This document shows positions 26,689 through 36,453 of a stretch of 64,000 nt of DNA, piece after piece (positions within the stretch are counted from its first letter, which is position 1; each line of letters opens with the position of its first letter). The stretch lies in contig JADJOD010000007.1 of the NCBI GenBank assembly GCA_016713985.1, forward strand, positions 186,001-250,000, read 5' to 3'. This DNA is from Lewinellaceae bacterium (lineage in GTDB: Bacteria; Bacteroidota; Bacteroidia; Chitinophagales; Saprospiraceae). The position numbers and the translations under genes are program-made. The notes under the pieces are model-generated. The model was given only the letters and a program-made list of their open reading frames with translations. It ran no database searches and had not been told where the DNA came from.

Positions 26689-29170
26689 ATGTTCAAGAAA
26701 AAAATTCAATTCCTGCTTTTAGCCATTTGGGCCATCCTGGCGCAGAACGTTCAGGCACAAAGTCCCTGCTCGCTGGATGTTAACATTGCTCCTCCTGCCT
26801 CAATCAGCTGCCAAAACCCCAGCGTCCAACTCCAGGCTACGGTGACTCCGCCCGGCGGCAATTATGCTATCGACTGGTACGGACCGGTTTCCTTGCCCGG
26901 CGTTTTGAATCCTGTTGTGACCACCCCGGGGGCGTACGCCCTGTTTGTCTACGACTCGCTCAATCAATGCTGGGCCGGCGATACCGTGTATGTGATGCAG
27001 GACGGCACGATCCCGCAATGCACGATTGCCATCAGCAACATTAATTGCAACGGGAATTTAAACCTCAGTGCAAGCGCTTTTCCGCAAGGAACCTATACCT
27101 ACCAATGGTCGACCAACCAAACAACGCAGTCCATCGACGTGAACACATCCGGGACGTATTGTGTAACGGTGACCAACACATCGGGTTGTTCAGCAGCAAG
27201 TTGTTTCACCATTGCGATTCCCGATCCACTGGACGTAAACCTGATTGATTACAACAGTTTCTTTTGCGGCGACTCTACTGTGATTCATGGCATTCCGACG
27301 GGAGGTGTACAGCCCTTTTCCTATCTCTGGAGCGATGGAAGCACATCCGGGACAATTTTTGATCCGGCTCCGGGCACTTATATCGTGACCATCACGGACG
27401 GGCTTGGCTGCACGGCCTCCGCTTCCTTTGTGGTTGAAGATGACGTGGATGAATGCGTCCAACTACAGGGCAAAGTTTTTGCCGACTGGAATACCAACTG
27501 TGCAGTCGACGCATCGGACGAAGGCATCAACGGCGTCGCCATTCGGGTGGAAAACGTCTCGGGAGATGAATTTTATACCTATACCAACCCGGACGGCTCT
27601 TACCAAATGGAAGTGTATCCCGGCACCTATACCATCACGGTCCTCGCTCCGAATGCGCTCTGGGAGGCTTGCCAGAGCACGGTCACCCTCACCTTAAACC
27701 CGAATCAGACCGTCAGCCAGGATTTTCTGCTCAAACCCCTGGCCTCTTGCCCGGCCATGACGGTCGACCTCGGCAACCCCTGGCTGCGCCGTTGTTTTAC
27801 AGGGCACTACTATATCAGTTACTGCAATCAGGGCACTGCCGAAGCTTCCGATGCTTTTGTGGAAGTAATGTTCGACCCTCTTCTGACGCCGACCACTGCT
27901 TCTGTTCCGTTCACCGCTATCGGGAACAACGTGTATCGTTTCGACCTGGGCGACGTGCCGTTTAACACCTGCGGTACCTTCTGGGTTAATGTTTATGTCG
28001 CTTGTGAAGCAGAACTGGGACAAACGGTTTGTGCAGAAGCAGTTATCCACCCGGTCGGCAACTGCGAACCGGCCGATGCACAATGGTCGGGCGCCAGCAT
28101 CGACATCAACGCCCAATGTCTGGGCGACTCGATTGACTTTGAGGTTAAAAACGTCGGAACCGGCAACATGCCCGGGCCGCTGGATTATGTGATCATCGAA
28201 GATGCCGTTATGCTGATGCAAGCCCCGCCGCCCTCGATCAGTACTGGCCGCCGACGAGTCGTACCACGTAAAAGTACCCGCCAACGGCTCTACCTGGCGG
28301 CTGGAAGTGAAGCAGGCGCCGTTCCATCCCGGCAATTCCCAACCCAGCCTTTCCGTGGAAGGATGCGCCAATACCGCTCCGTTCAGCATGGGTTTTGTCA
28401 ATCAGTTCCCGATGGACGACAACGATCCGTGGGTGGACATCGATTGCACGGAAATCCTCGGTTCTTACGATCCGAACGACAAACAAGGATTCCCGGTGGG
28501 TTACAAGGCAGCACACTACATCGAGCCCGGCACCGACCTGGAGTACCGGATCCGTTTTCAGAACACCGGCACCGATACGGCATTTACCGTGGTGATCCGC
28601 GACGAACTTTCACCCTGGCTCGACCCGGGTTCGGTGAAACCAGGCGCAAGCAGCCACTCGTATAAGTTCGAATACTACGGCGATCGTGATATCAAATTCA
28701 CGTTTGACAACATTCTTTTGCCCGACAGCAGCACCAACCTGGAAGCATCGCAGGGTTTTGTGTCTTTCCGGGTTTCGCAAAAACCAGGTGTGCCGCTGGA
28801 AACAGACATCGAAAACCGGGCGGGTATATTCTTCGATTTTAACGCACCCGTTTACACCAATACCACCGTCCACCGGGTAGGCGAAGACTTCGTCACGGTA
28901 GCCACCTGGCAGCCGCTGGTCCAAGGCATCAACCTGCGTGTGATGCCGAATCCCGTTGCCGAAACCGCCATCCTGCAAATAGACGGTCTTCCGGACAACG
29001 CCGACTGGCAGGTAGCGTTGCTTGATGCCGCCGGCCAGACGGTCCGGACCGAACAGGTCAGCGGACTTCAGTGGAAATTCCAGCGCAACGATCTGCCGGC
29101 AGGTGTTTACTTCCTGCGCGTCGTTTCCGGTCAAAAAGTGCTGGGCACCGGGAAAGTCAGTCTCAAATAA
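26689..29170 (+). CDS. Large T9SS-exported adhesin-like protein with DUF7619-type region (one frameshift)
   Basis: Start taken at ATG 26689, which gives the signal peptide MFKKKIQFLLLAIWAILA; the longer upstream start lacks one. The first frame covers about 510 residues: two SprB-like/Ig-like repeats with PQGTYTYQWSTNQTTQSIDV and PFSYLWSDGSTSGTIFDPAP, then a Cna-B/SdrD-like domain (VFADWNTNCAVDASDEGIN). Near 28222 the frame changes; the second part resumes as LAADESYHVKVPANGSTWRL and runs through SYDPNDKQGFPVGY with a conserved-repeat beta domain to a T9SS sorting domain (RVMPNPVAETAIL ... LPAGVYFLRVV). Rejoined length about 825 residues. Likely a cell-surface or secreted adhesin. Confidence 0.75.
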
Positions 29171-29193
29171 TCAGGCAAAGTGAATTTAATTGA

Positions 29194-29234
29194 AACCCCC
29201 GGAGGCTTTTGCAGCCTTCGGGGGTCTTTTTTTG
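29194..29234 (+). terminator. Rho-independent terminator
   Basis: A GC-rich stem (acccccggaggct pairing with agccttcgggggt, short ttttgc loop) followed by a run of seven T. It lies 24 bases after the stop of the T9SS cargo gene. Confidence 0.85.
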
Positions 29235-29245
29235 TTCAAAATCAG

Positions 29246-29679
29246 TTATTTGGACACGGTTAAACTCGCTTTATAGTCTTTTTGCACAATCGGTTTCCCT
29301 TCTTCTTTCGCCGGCGACACGCCGTCCAGTTTGACGGTATAACCGTTAAACCTGGCTTCGGCCGTTCCTCCCTGCCGAAGTCGCCAGAGGAAAGTGTAAC
29401 GGTGGAACCGGTGTTTTTACCCGATTGAAGTGTAAAAACTCCATCCACCCGGCCGGCCCATATACATTGCACCCCGACGGGGCACCGGCTGTCGCCCGAA
29501 ATAGAATCGAAACGAATGGTAAAAGATTCGGCGCCGGTGAGGCAGGCCGTTGTGCCCTGATCGAGGGTAAAGGATTCGCCGACTCTGAAATCAACGGCAC
29601 AATCGCCGCCGGGCGAAGGGCATCCCGTCAGTGAAAGCAACCCGAAGGCCGCCAGGAGAGCAAAAAGGCTGTTTTTCAT
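29246..29679 (-). CDS. Small lipoprotein with GDSRCP-CIWAGRVD motif (one frameshift)
   Basis: Start ATG 29679 gives MKNSLFALLAAFGLLSLTGC, a lipoprotein signal. The mature protein holds TIRFDSISGDSRCPVGVQCI and WAGRVDGVFTL, a two-Cys motif found in many small Bacteroidota lipoproteins. The frame changes near 29365: homologous sequence continues as EARFNGYTVKLDGVSPAKEE to ASLTVSK and stops at 29246-29248, so one base is missing from the assembly or gene. Rejoined length about 144 residues. It is a paralogue of the next gene upstream, 31 bases away. Function unknown. Confidence 0.68.
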
Positions 29680-29710
29680 ATGTAATAAGGTTTGGTGAAC
29701 GATCAAAACG

Positions 29711-30169
29711 TCATTGGGAACTCACCACAAGTTTGATCTTGTACTCCTCATTTGGAATGGGATCCGTAGCATAGGTGGGATACGGATCAACCCGGAGCAA
29801 TTTAATTTTATACCCTGCAAACAGCGTCGAGTCCGAGGTCGGGTTGTCGTTCAGGCCGCCCAGATAAAGGGTATCTTTTAATGCAGCCTGCCCTTTCGAT
29901 AACGACAAGCCGATATCGACCCTGCCCTGCCAGACACAGTCCACGTCGGAAGCGCAACGGCTGTCGCCAGACACCTCGTAAAAATGAATAGCCAGGGGTT
30001 CATTGTCGTCCTGCCCCTGTACCGTAGCGTCGTAACACAAAAAAAAGGGTTCGTCGAGCTGGAACGTCGTGGCGCTTCCCGTGCAAACCGCAGAATCGGA
30101 TTTTGACCTGGAACAAGCGATAAAACCGGCAATGGCAAAGAAAACGACCGGCAAAAGAGCGTTTTTCAT
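29711..30169 (-). CDS. Small lipoprotein, paralogue of the downstream gene
   Basis: A 152-residue lipoprotein (MKNALLPVVFFAIAGFIAC). The core IHFYEVSGDSRCASDVDCVW followed by QGRVDIGLSLSKG aligns with the same part of its neighbour, including both Cys and the GRVD strand. The C-terminal part, YKIKLLRVDPYPTYAT ... EEYKIKLVVSSQ, is also shared in outline. The pair arose by tandem duplication. No function is known to me; the two Cys could form a disulfide in the periplasm. Confidence 0.68.
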   Translation of the reverse strand: MKNALLPVVFFAIAGFIACSRSKSDSAVCTGSATTFQLDEPFFLCYDATVQGQDDNEPLAIHFYEVSGDSRCASDVDCVWQGRVDIGLSLSKGQAALKDTLYLGGLNDNPTSDSTLFAGYKIKLLRVDPYPTYATDPIPNEEYKIKLVVSSQ

Positions 30170-30288
30170 GAATGCTGAATTTGAAGGTGAACTTTCCCGG
30201 ACAGACGTTTTTATTTCAGCTCCCCGTTGGCCGCGGCATGGTTAAGCCTTCGTTAAAACTTTTGACACCCGCAGGTGGTATAGTTGGC

Positions 30289-30296
30289 TATTTTTG
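30289..30296 (+). promoter_or_regulatory. Candidate -7 box TATTTTTG before the LysE-family gene
   Basis: TATTTTTG fits TAnnTTTG. A TTG at 30262-30264 is 24 bases upstream, slightly longer than the best spacing. The ATG is 17 bases downstream. Confidence 0.5.
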
Positions 30297-30313
30297 CGCC
30301 CGTAAGATAATCA

Positions 30314-30946
30314 ATGGAACCTGTACTAAAAGGAATATTGGCCGGTTTGGCTTACGGATTTTTATTGGGGCCGATGTTTTTCATCAGTCTGAAGGTAACC
30401 CTGAGCCAGGGCTGGCAACGGGGTCCCCTGGTGGGCGGCGCTTTTGCCAGCGATGCGGTGTTGGTGGCCGGCGGCTGGTGGGGCGCTTCCCGCCTGGCGG
30501 CACTGGCCCGGCAGGATACGTTCCAGTCCGGATTCGGCCTGCTGAGCGGCCTGGTTTTGTTCGGTTTCGGCGTGTCGGCTGTCTGGCCCCGAAAATCGCG
30601 CCACCTGGCCACCGGGGTGGAACTGGTACCCGGCAAACGCCGCTATTCTTTCCTGCAGGGTTTTTTGATCAATATGTCGAACCCCTCCAACTGGCTCTTC
30701 TGGCTCAGCCTCGCAACGGTGGTCAGGGCCGACGCCATATCGGAAGGCGGCGGCTACGCGGAAACGTTTTTGTTCGCCACCCTGCTCATCGTGCTGGCGA
30801 CCGACCTGGCCAAGGTGCTCATGGCGCATAAAATCGGTCAGCAACTCAAACCCGGTGTTCCGGAAAGAATTGTACGTGTTGCGGGTATCATCCTGATTGC
30901 CGTGAGCGGCTGGATATTGATCAAAGTATTAAAAAACGCCCTGTAA
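30314..30946 (+). CDS. LysE/RhtB family exporter
   Basis: A 210-residue membrane protein with about six hydrophobic segments. The N terminus GILAGLAYGFLLGPMFFISLKVTLSQGWQRG is the LysE family signature (GxxxGP...). FLQGFLINMSNPSNWLFWLS is the second conserved segment with the NPxxWLFW pattern. Family members export amino acids and related compounds from the cytoplasm; the substrate here is not known. It is followed 33 bases later by a sterol-desaturase-like gene on the same strand. Confidence 0.85.
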   Translation: MEPVLKGILAGLAYGFLLGPMFFISLKVTLSQGWQRGPLVGGAFASDAVLVAGGWWGASRLAALARQDTFQSGFGLLSGLVLFGFGVSAVWPRKSRHLATGVELVPGKRRYSFLQGFLINMSNPSNWLFWLSLATVVRADAISEGGGYAETFLFATLLIVLATDLAKVLMAHKIGQQLKPGVPERIVRVAGIILIAVSGWILIKVLKNAL

Positions 30947-30979
30947 AACCGCTCCGGCACAAAACAAAAACAAATCGTT

Positions 30980-31887
30980 ATGGAAGCCCTCCGGGAGCAG
31001 ATGCTCTTACTCATCAGCACACCCATTTATCTGATTGTCATTGGATTGGAAATTGCGCTGAGCCATTATCGCCGTATCCCTTCCTATACCTGGCGCGATA
31101 CCCTGAACAACCTGTACCTGATGTTGCTGAACAGCGGCATCGATCTCCTGTTCGGGGTGGCGTCGTTGCGCTCGACTGGTTTTTTCAGCGGCAATGGCAT
31201 CATTTCGACACTTCGTTCTGGTATTGGTTCTGGCTGGTGGTGGGTATGGATTTTTTATTTTACTGGCTGCACCGGGTGGATCACCACAGCCGTTTTTTCT
31301 GGGCCGTCCACGTAACCCACCATTCTTCGGAGCAGTTCAACCTGACCGTCGGTTTCCGCTCCTCGGTATTTCAACCGCTGTATCGCTTTATCTATTTTAT
31401 TCCGCTGGCATTGGCAGGTTTTAAGCCGCTCGATATTGTATTTGTTTTTTCAGCCACACAAATTTGGGGCATCCTCGTGCATACCGAACACGTGGGCAGA
31501 CTGGGCTGGCTGGAATATCTTTTTGTCACTCCTTCCCATCACCGGGTTCACCATGCTTCCAACCCCCTGTATCTCGACAGAAACCTCGGTATGCTGCTGA
31601 TCATCTGGGATCGCTGGTTCGGCACGTTCCAGCCCGAATTGGAGGACAAACAATACGAGCCGATCCGCTACGGCCTGACCAAATCCATCGAACGCCCCAA
31701 CGCGGTGCGCATCGTTTTTCACGAATGGCAAAATATCTTCCGGGACGTGCGAAAAAAAGTCAGCCTGCGCGAAAAACTGCTGTACGTTTTTGGTCCCCCG
31801 GGCTGGAGCCACGACGGCAGTACACACACCAGCGAACAACTCAGAGCCGCTTTGCCGCCACCGCAATACGATACCCCCCCGAAATAA
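30980..31887 (+). CDS. Fatty acid hydroxylase/sterol desaturase family protein (one frameshift)
   Basis: The first frame (MEALREQMLLLISTPIYLIVIGLEIAL) carries two membrane helices and is lost near 31165; the other frame continues ALDWFFQRQWHHFDTSFWYW and then VVGMDFLFYWLHRVDHHSRF. Together the product is about 302 residues. The di-iron His boxes are all present in order: HRVDHH, HVTHHSS, HTEH and HRVHHASNP. Membrane-bound oxygenase acting on lipids, perhaps hydroxylating fatty acyl chains or sterol/hopanoid-like or carotenoid substrates; the substrate is not decided. The break is probably an indel error. Confidence 0.8.
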
Positions 31888-32061
31888 TCGGGCATAATGG
31901 CGCACAGATATATTTTCCGGCAGCGAGTCTTGCCCCTTCAAGGCGGGTTTCAGTAGAAAAACTGCTGTCATTGATCGAATCCTGACCGATACCAGACCTC
32001 CGCGCCTTATCTTTGAAAATCAAAATAAATACCCCGCTGCCTTTATCACACACACCTGAAC

Positions 32062-33327
32062 ATGAGGCAAGTTATCCGCATCCTCTTCGAAGGCGCAGCC
32101 CAGGCCTGGCAACAACTGATGGCCAATAAACTGCGCTCCTTTCTTTCCCTGCTGGGTATCACCATCGGCATATTTTGCATTATCGGTGTAAAAAGCGCCG
32201 TCAACTCCTTAGAGAGGACAATATTCCCGGAAGCCTGGCCAAACTGGGCAACGACGTCGTCTACCTGGAAAAATTTTCCTGGGCGGAAGACCCCGGGCAG
32301 AACTACTGGAAATGGATGCGGCGCCCCAACTTTACTTTTTCAGAATATGAAACCCTGAAAGAACGCCTGAAACTGGCGTCGGGGGTGGGATTTTGGCAAT
32401 TTTTGGGCACCAAAACCGTCAAATGGCGCTCGTCCAGCGTGGAAAACGCTGTTTTTTTGAGTGTTACCGAGGATTGTGCTGAAATTTTCCGGCTCGAATT
32501 TGAAGAAGACGGGCGTTATTTTTCACCCAATGAATACGTGAACGGAAGCGACGTTTGTATCATCGGATATGCTATCGCGGAAGGCTTGTATGGTGAAAAC
32601 ATCGTCCCCTTAGATAAAATGGTGACCGTTGGCGGCCGCAAACTCAAGATCATCGGCGTCACCAAAAAATCCGGCAACGACCTGTTGAAAGTAATGAATT
32701 TCGACAACGCCATTCTGATCAGTCACACCCTTGCACGCAGGGGATTTAATATTCGTTCCAACGACCCCTGGGTAGGTAATGCCAGCATCGGCGTCAGTGC
32801 AATGGCAGGGGTGGACGTGGACGCCGTAAAAGACGAAATTACCGGCGTACTCCGCGCCGAACGGCGGCTCAAACCACGCGAAGAAAGCAACTTCGCCCTG
32901 AACACGCTCACTATTCTGAGCGGTCTGTTCGACAGCCTGTTCGGCGTGATCAACACAGCCGGGTTTATCATCGGCATTTTTGCCTTAGTCGTGGTATGTT
33001 CTCCGTAGCGAATATCATGTTTGTATCCGTAAAGAACGCACCAATATCATCGGCATCAAAATGGCACTCGGCGCCAAACGATGGTTTATCCTGCTGGAAA
33101 TCCTCTTCGAAGCCGTTACCCTTTGTGTTGTCGGCGGCGCACTCGGATTGCTGCTGATCTGGCTGATTACAGAGATCATCACCCAGGCCATTGACTTCGA
33201 CATCCATCTTTCCATGGCCAATGTGCTCATCGGCGTGCTCACGTCCATCGCCGTAGGGGTTTTGTCGGGCCTGATCCCCGCTTCGCAAGCCAGCCGGATG
33301 GATCCGGTGGAAGCGATCCGCAAGTGA
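32062..33327 (+). CDS. ABC transporter permease, MacB/FtsX type (three frameshifts)
   Basis: Three open pieces form one permease of about 420 residues. Piece 1 (from 32062) has ANKLRSFLSLLGITIGIFCI, the first helix; the frame changes near 32220 to NIPGSLAKLGNDVVYLEKFS, the MacB periplasmic core domain; near 32997 it changes again to MFSVANIMFVSVK and near 33032 to RTNIIGIKMALGAKRWFILL, the FtsX domain, ending LIPASQASRMDPVEAIRK, the standard C terminus. The ATP-binding partner is not adjacent. Three independent one-base breaks inside an otherwise perfect family member argue for assembly errors. Confidence 0.82.
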
Positions 33328-33357
33328 CCTGACGCAGCTTTTCACAAGCTTAAATTT

Positions 33358-33435
33358 CGACAGGATTTACAAGGTTTACAGGATTAAAGCGCCTGTTTTT
33401 ACGAAAAATACCTGTAAATCTTGTAAATCCTGTCG
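33358..33435. repeat. Hairpin built from the gacaggatttacaggatt repeat family
   Basis: Left arm 33358-33382 and right arm 33411-33435 are near-perfect complements. The unit resembles that of the tandem array at 43258-43705. It lies between convergent genes. Confidence 0.7.
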
Positions 33436-33485
33436 AACAATCTACTTGAGAGACACCTCTTTCTAAACCCAACCGGAGGTTGGCG

Positions 33486-34079
33486 TTACTTAAGAAACTT
33501 GTTTTCAATCTTCAGGCATTGTTTATCTGCGAACGGCGTTTGCACGCTGAGTGTCGCCTGGGCGCCAAGCACCCGCGCCGGCACACCCTGAGCGGTTTGT
33601 TGCCAGGGAGCAAGGCTTTCTGCTTCAAAGTCGCCGTTTTTGATGGGCAATTCTTTCCATTTGCCGGGTGCTGTTTCCACCGAAAGGTGCATGTCGTCGT
33701 AATAAAACACCCCGCTGGAAAAGCCCAAAACGCCGAAGCCGAGCCAGGGCGCGTCTTTATCCACCGTATGTTCGAGGGTGCAGGTTTTCCAGGTGCTGTC
33801 GCGCACCGCGCGGTCGAACATGTTGTCCATAAACGTCCAGGAGCGCAAGCCGCCTTCCGGAATTTCGTTTCGGATAAAAGCCACGGCAAAAGCATCCGGG
33901 CCGCCCTGCCCCATCCGGATCGCCACGGTAAGCCGGTATTTTTTGCCGCTGTACTCGCTGAGGTCCATACGCTGCGACCAGACGGAAAAGGTGGAAGGGG
34001 TCAAAGGTGGTTCGGGGTTGTTTTGGGCGGAGAGGGAGAGGGTGAGGAAAAAGAGGAAAAGGGGGAGTAGTGTTTTCAT
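33486..34079 (-). CDS. Secreted beta-sandwich protein of unknown function
   Basis: Start ATG 34079 gives the signal MKTLLPLFLFFLTLSLSAQ; the longer upstream start was rejected. The 197-residue product looks like a single carbohydrate-binding-type beta-sandwich: MDLSEYSGKKYRLTVAIRMG, WKTCTLEHTVDKDAPWLGFG, GVFYYDDMHLSVE and LPIKNGDFEAESLAPWQQ, the last resembling the start of galactose-binding-like domains. No catalytic residues or T9SS tail. May be a glycan-binding periplasmic or secreted protein. Confidence 0.6.
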   Translation of the reverse strand: MKTLLPLFLFFLTLSLSAQNNPEPPLTPSTFSVWSQRMDLSEYSGKKYRLTVAIRMGQGGPDAFAVAFIRNEIPEGGLRSWTFMDNMFDRAVRDSTWKTCTLEHTVDKDAPWLGFGVLGFSSGVFYYDDMHLSVETAPGKWKELPIKNGDFEAESLAPWQQTAQGVPARVLGAQATLSVQTPFADKQCLKIENKFLK

Positions 34080-34125
34080 GTTGATTGATTTGAGGGTGAA
34101 AAAATTTGTGTGCAAAGTAAATCCT

Positions 34126-34632
34126 TCAAAGGTCTTTTTCGTCAATCCCCGCGCCTTCACAAATCCAGGTTTTGAGTTGGGTAAAACCGGGAGATTTCTT
34201 TTGTTTCAGAAGGCCGAGAAAGTTTTTGACACGTTCGTTGCGTTTCACGTCATGCCGCTTACATTCATTGGCGAATTTCTTTTTACTGTCAAAACCGTAT
34301 TTGGCTGGCTCAACATTCTCGTCTGCCGCAACTTTAAAAACCCAACCTTCAAACGCAGGACAGACCACTAAAATCGTGTGTTTGCCGCGAGCATATTTTT
34401 TGATGTTATGCCGCTCTTCGATTAGTTTAAAACCATCCAAAAACTTCTCACTTTTCCCTCTGTCTGAGTCAATTATACCAACCACTTTTTGGCCAGGGCG
34501 ACTCTTTTTTACCCTTTCTAGGACATAGTTAATATTGCTGTTCAGCACATGATTGGGTTTCTTAATTCCAAGCATTTCGACCAGCAAAGTATCAGCATAA
34601 CATTCAGGGACGACTTGGTAATGGTGACTCAT
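34126..34632 (-). CDS. TOPRIM-like small protein partnered with an OLD-type ATPase
   Basis: A 168-residue protein. Its start overlaps the stop of the ATPase gene by 4 bases (ATGA), so the two are translationally coupled. VPECYADTLLVEMLG with Glu10 and KVVGIIDSDRGK with Asp55 and Asp57 fit the E ... DxD layout of TOPRIM or DUF4276-like nuclease folds, though the match is weak. ILVVCPAFEGWVFKVAAD could be the later acidic strand. ATPase plus TOPRIM pairs such as Gabija, PARIS and related OLD systems are antiphage; this pair is only similar in plan. The DNA is more AT-rich than the neighbours. Confidence 0.55.
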   Translation of the reverse strand: MSHHYQVVPECYADTLLVEMLGIKKPNHVLNSNINYVLERVKKSRPGQKVVGIIDSDRGKSEKFLDGFKLIEERHNIKKYARGKHTILVVCPAFEGWVFKVAADENVEPAKYGFDSKKKFANECKRHDVKRNERVKNFLGLLKQKKSPGFTQLKTWICEGAGIDEKDL

Positions 34633-35661
34633 GCAGGGGTAAAATGGTCGAGGTTTAAAAATACATCCACGCCAAAGTCGAGCATCTCGCGGATTTCTTC
34701 TTCGGTAAGCCTGCGCGCATGGGTTTGATAATCTTCAAACCAGGTGGCAAACACGGCGACATCCTTACCCTCTTGCATCAATGGCAGTAGAAAATAAGGG
34801 CTGTGTGTGGTGATAAAGTATTGATTTCCGCCTTCATCATTCAAAATATGCTGCGCCAACTGATAAACATACGGCGCGTAGGAGTGCGATTCCGGCTCCT
34901 CAAAAAGCAGCACTGAATCGCGGTTTGACATAATGGCGGCAAGGTGGAAAATGTAGCGTTGGAAGGTGTCGGGGACGAGGTGGAGGGGAAAACTTATCAG
35001 TGACGTATTCTCCTTATGCACGATTGCTACACGTTTGGTTTCTTCATCCAATAAAAACTCCAATCCATTCGGTTTCAAAAATTGATGAATTTCTTCTCGT
35101 AATTCTGCATGGCTCCTGGCAATCAAATAAAAATTATCGCCGTGAGGCGGATGAAGGAACAAACCTTTTTCCCGAAACTCATCTATAAGTTTGAAGTCAT
35201 ACTTTTTTACCAGACTACGAAACGGTTCATCTTTTGAATCTTTGGAAGAAATAGCGCCGTTTATAGAAATATTCATATCAAGTGAGGACACTTCAATCTC
35301 ATTTATTTCACCGGGAATATTATCAATTTTGGCCTGTATATTAGTGGAAAGGGAGAATTTAAAGTTTTTATAGTACGCTGATTCTCTTATATTAGCGAAT
35401 TTAGGTTCTGTCGGCTCGTACCTCAATTGGACTGCGATAATCAAAGTTGGAAAAGAACTGGGCCATGCTTTTGTATCGAATAAACCCTTCCATAAATCTA
35501 CCTTCCGAATACCCCGCCCCCAACAGCGATATCGCCTCCAAAATATTCGACTTGCCCGCGTTCGGCTTGCCGATGAAGATATTGATCCGGTCGCAGTCAA
35601 GCGACAGGTCGCGTACGGACTTGAAGTTTTTGATGTGGAGGTTTTTAATCAGACTGCTCAT
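34629..35661 (-). CDS. AAA/OLD-type ATPase (one frameshift)
   Basis: The N-terminal part (MSSLIKNLHIKNFKSVRDLS, start taken at ATG 35661; 35727 is possible) holds Walker A IFIGKPNAGKSNILEAI. The frame is lost near 35421 and continues as RYEPTEPKFANIRESAYYK. The C-terminal half has Walker B SVLLFEEPESHSYAPYVYQL and the switch ITTHSPYFLLPLMQEG, as in the AAA_15/AAA_21 ATPases of OLD-family nucleases. Rejoined length about 345 residues; it lacks a TOPRIM domain of its own, which the overlapping downstream gene may supply. Low GC and the toxin-antitoxin pair 99 bases upstream suggest a transferred defence module. Confidence 0.72.
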
Positions 35662-35759
35662 TTTTACCGGTTTTAACATAGCGGACAGTTTTTGCGTCAA
35701 TTTGGTCGTATATCTGATAAACTTCATTTCCTGTTAAGGCGTTGGTCAACGATGAAAAA

Positions 35760-36125
35760 TTAAAACGTGGGGATAGGTCGCTGTCTAATACTTCCGGTTT
35801 CATCAATTACTGTATGTTGCCCTTCAAAGGTAAAATTTGGTTTGGAGAGAAGTCCCAGGAGAACTTGCGCAGGTTCTGCTGGCAGGTAATTCTTCATCCG
35901 GAAGTAAATCACTCCTGCCGCCGGACGATAACCGTATTTGAAAACTAATTCGCCATAATCACGATCGTGGGTAAGGATGGTTCGATTGGATTCAATAGCG
36001 ATTTCCATAACTTGCCTGTCTTTTATCGAACGTGCATCCTCCGCAACGAAAGCAACGTCGAAGCCGGCGCCCCTCAAGACCTTCAGGCCAGCTGCCATAA
36101 AATTTTCATTGGCCAGGAACCTCAT
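35760..36125 (-). CDS. DUF5615 PIN-like toxin
   Basis: A 121-residue protein with the family opening MRFLANENFMAAGLKVLRGA and ILTHDRDYGELVF, the conserved acidic positions of the DUF5615/Mut7-C PIN-like nuclease fold. It begins directly after the stop of the DUF433 gene with no gap. In this family the pair acts as a type II toxin-antitoxin module; cleavage target unknown. Confidence 0.8.
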   Translation of the reverse strand: MRFLANENFMAAGLKVLRGAGFDVAFVAEDARSIKDRQVMEIAIESNRTILTHDRDYGELVFKYGYRPAAGVIYFRMKNYLPAEPAQVLLGLLSKPNFTFEGQHTVIDETGSIRQRPIPTF

Positions 36126-36374
36126 CTATGCAACTTTGGCGGGTGGTGGAAATTGAAGATACAACAGGCCATCTTTCATGCACTCATTCAGGAACATATA
36201 AACGGCTTGCAAGTCCGCACGGGTAAGGCGCGGAGCGTTCTCCAGTAACATTTCTTCCGTCCAGCCATTTGCCAGCCGTTCGAGTAAAAACTCAACGGAG
36301 AGCCGGGTTCCTTTTATGGTAGGTTTTCCAAGCAAAACATCGGGATCGGAAATGATGTGATCGCGCCAGTTCAT
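36126..36374 (-). CDS. DUF433 antitoxin
   Basis: An 82-residue DUF433 protein: ISDPDVLLGKPTIKGTRLSV is the diagnostic segment (GKPxIxGTR), followed by a winged-helix-like helix pair, LLERLANGWTEEMLLENAP. It is the usual partner of DUF5615 toxins, and probably neutralises the toxin and represses the operon. Together with the ATPase and TOPRIM-like genes it makes a four-gene minus-strand run. Confidence 0.82.
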   Translation of the reverse strand: MNWRDHIISDPDVLLGKPTIKGTRLSVEFLLERLANGWTEEMLLENAPRLTRADLQAVYMFLNECMKDGLLYLQFPPPAKVA

Positions 36375-36453
36375 AATATAAATGATTTTTACGCAAATTT
36401 AGGGTTAATTTCGATAATGAACAATTGGCAATCCATACGAGTTTGACTCTGCT

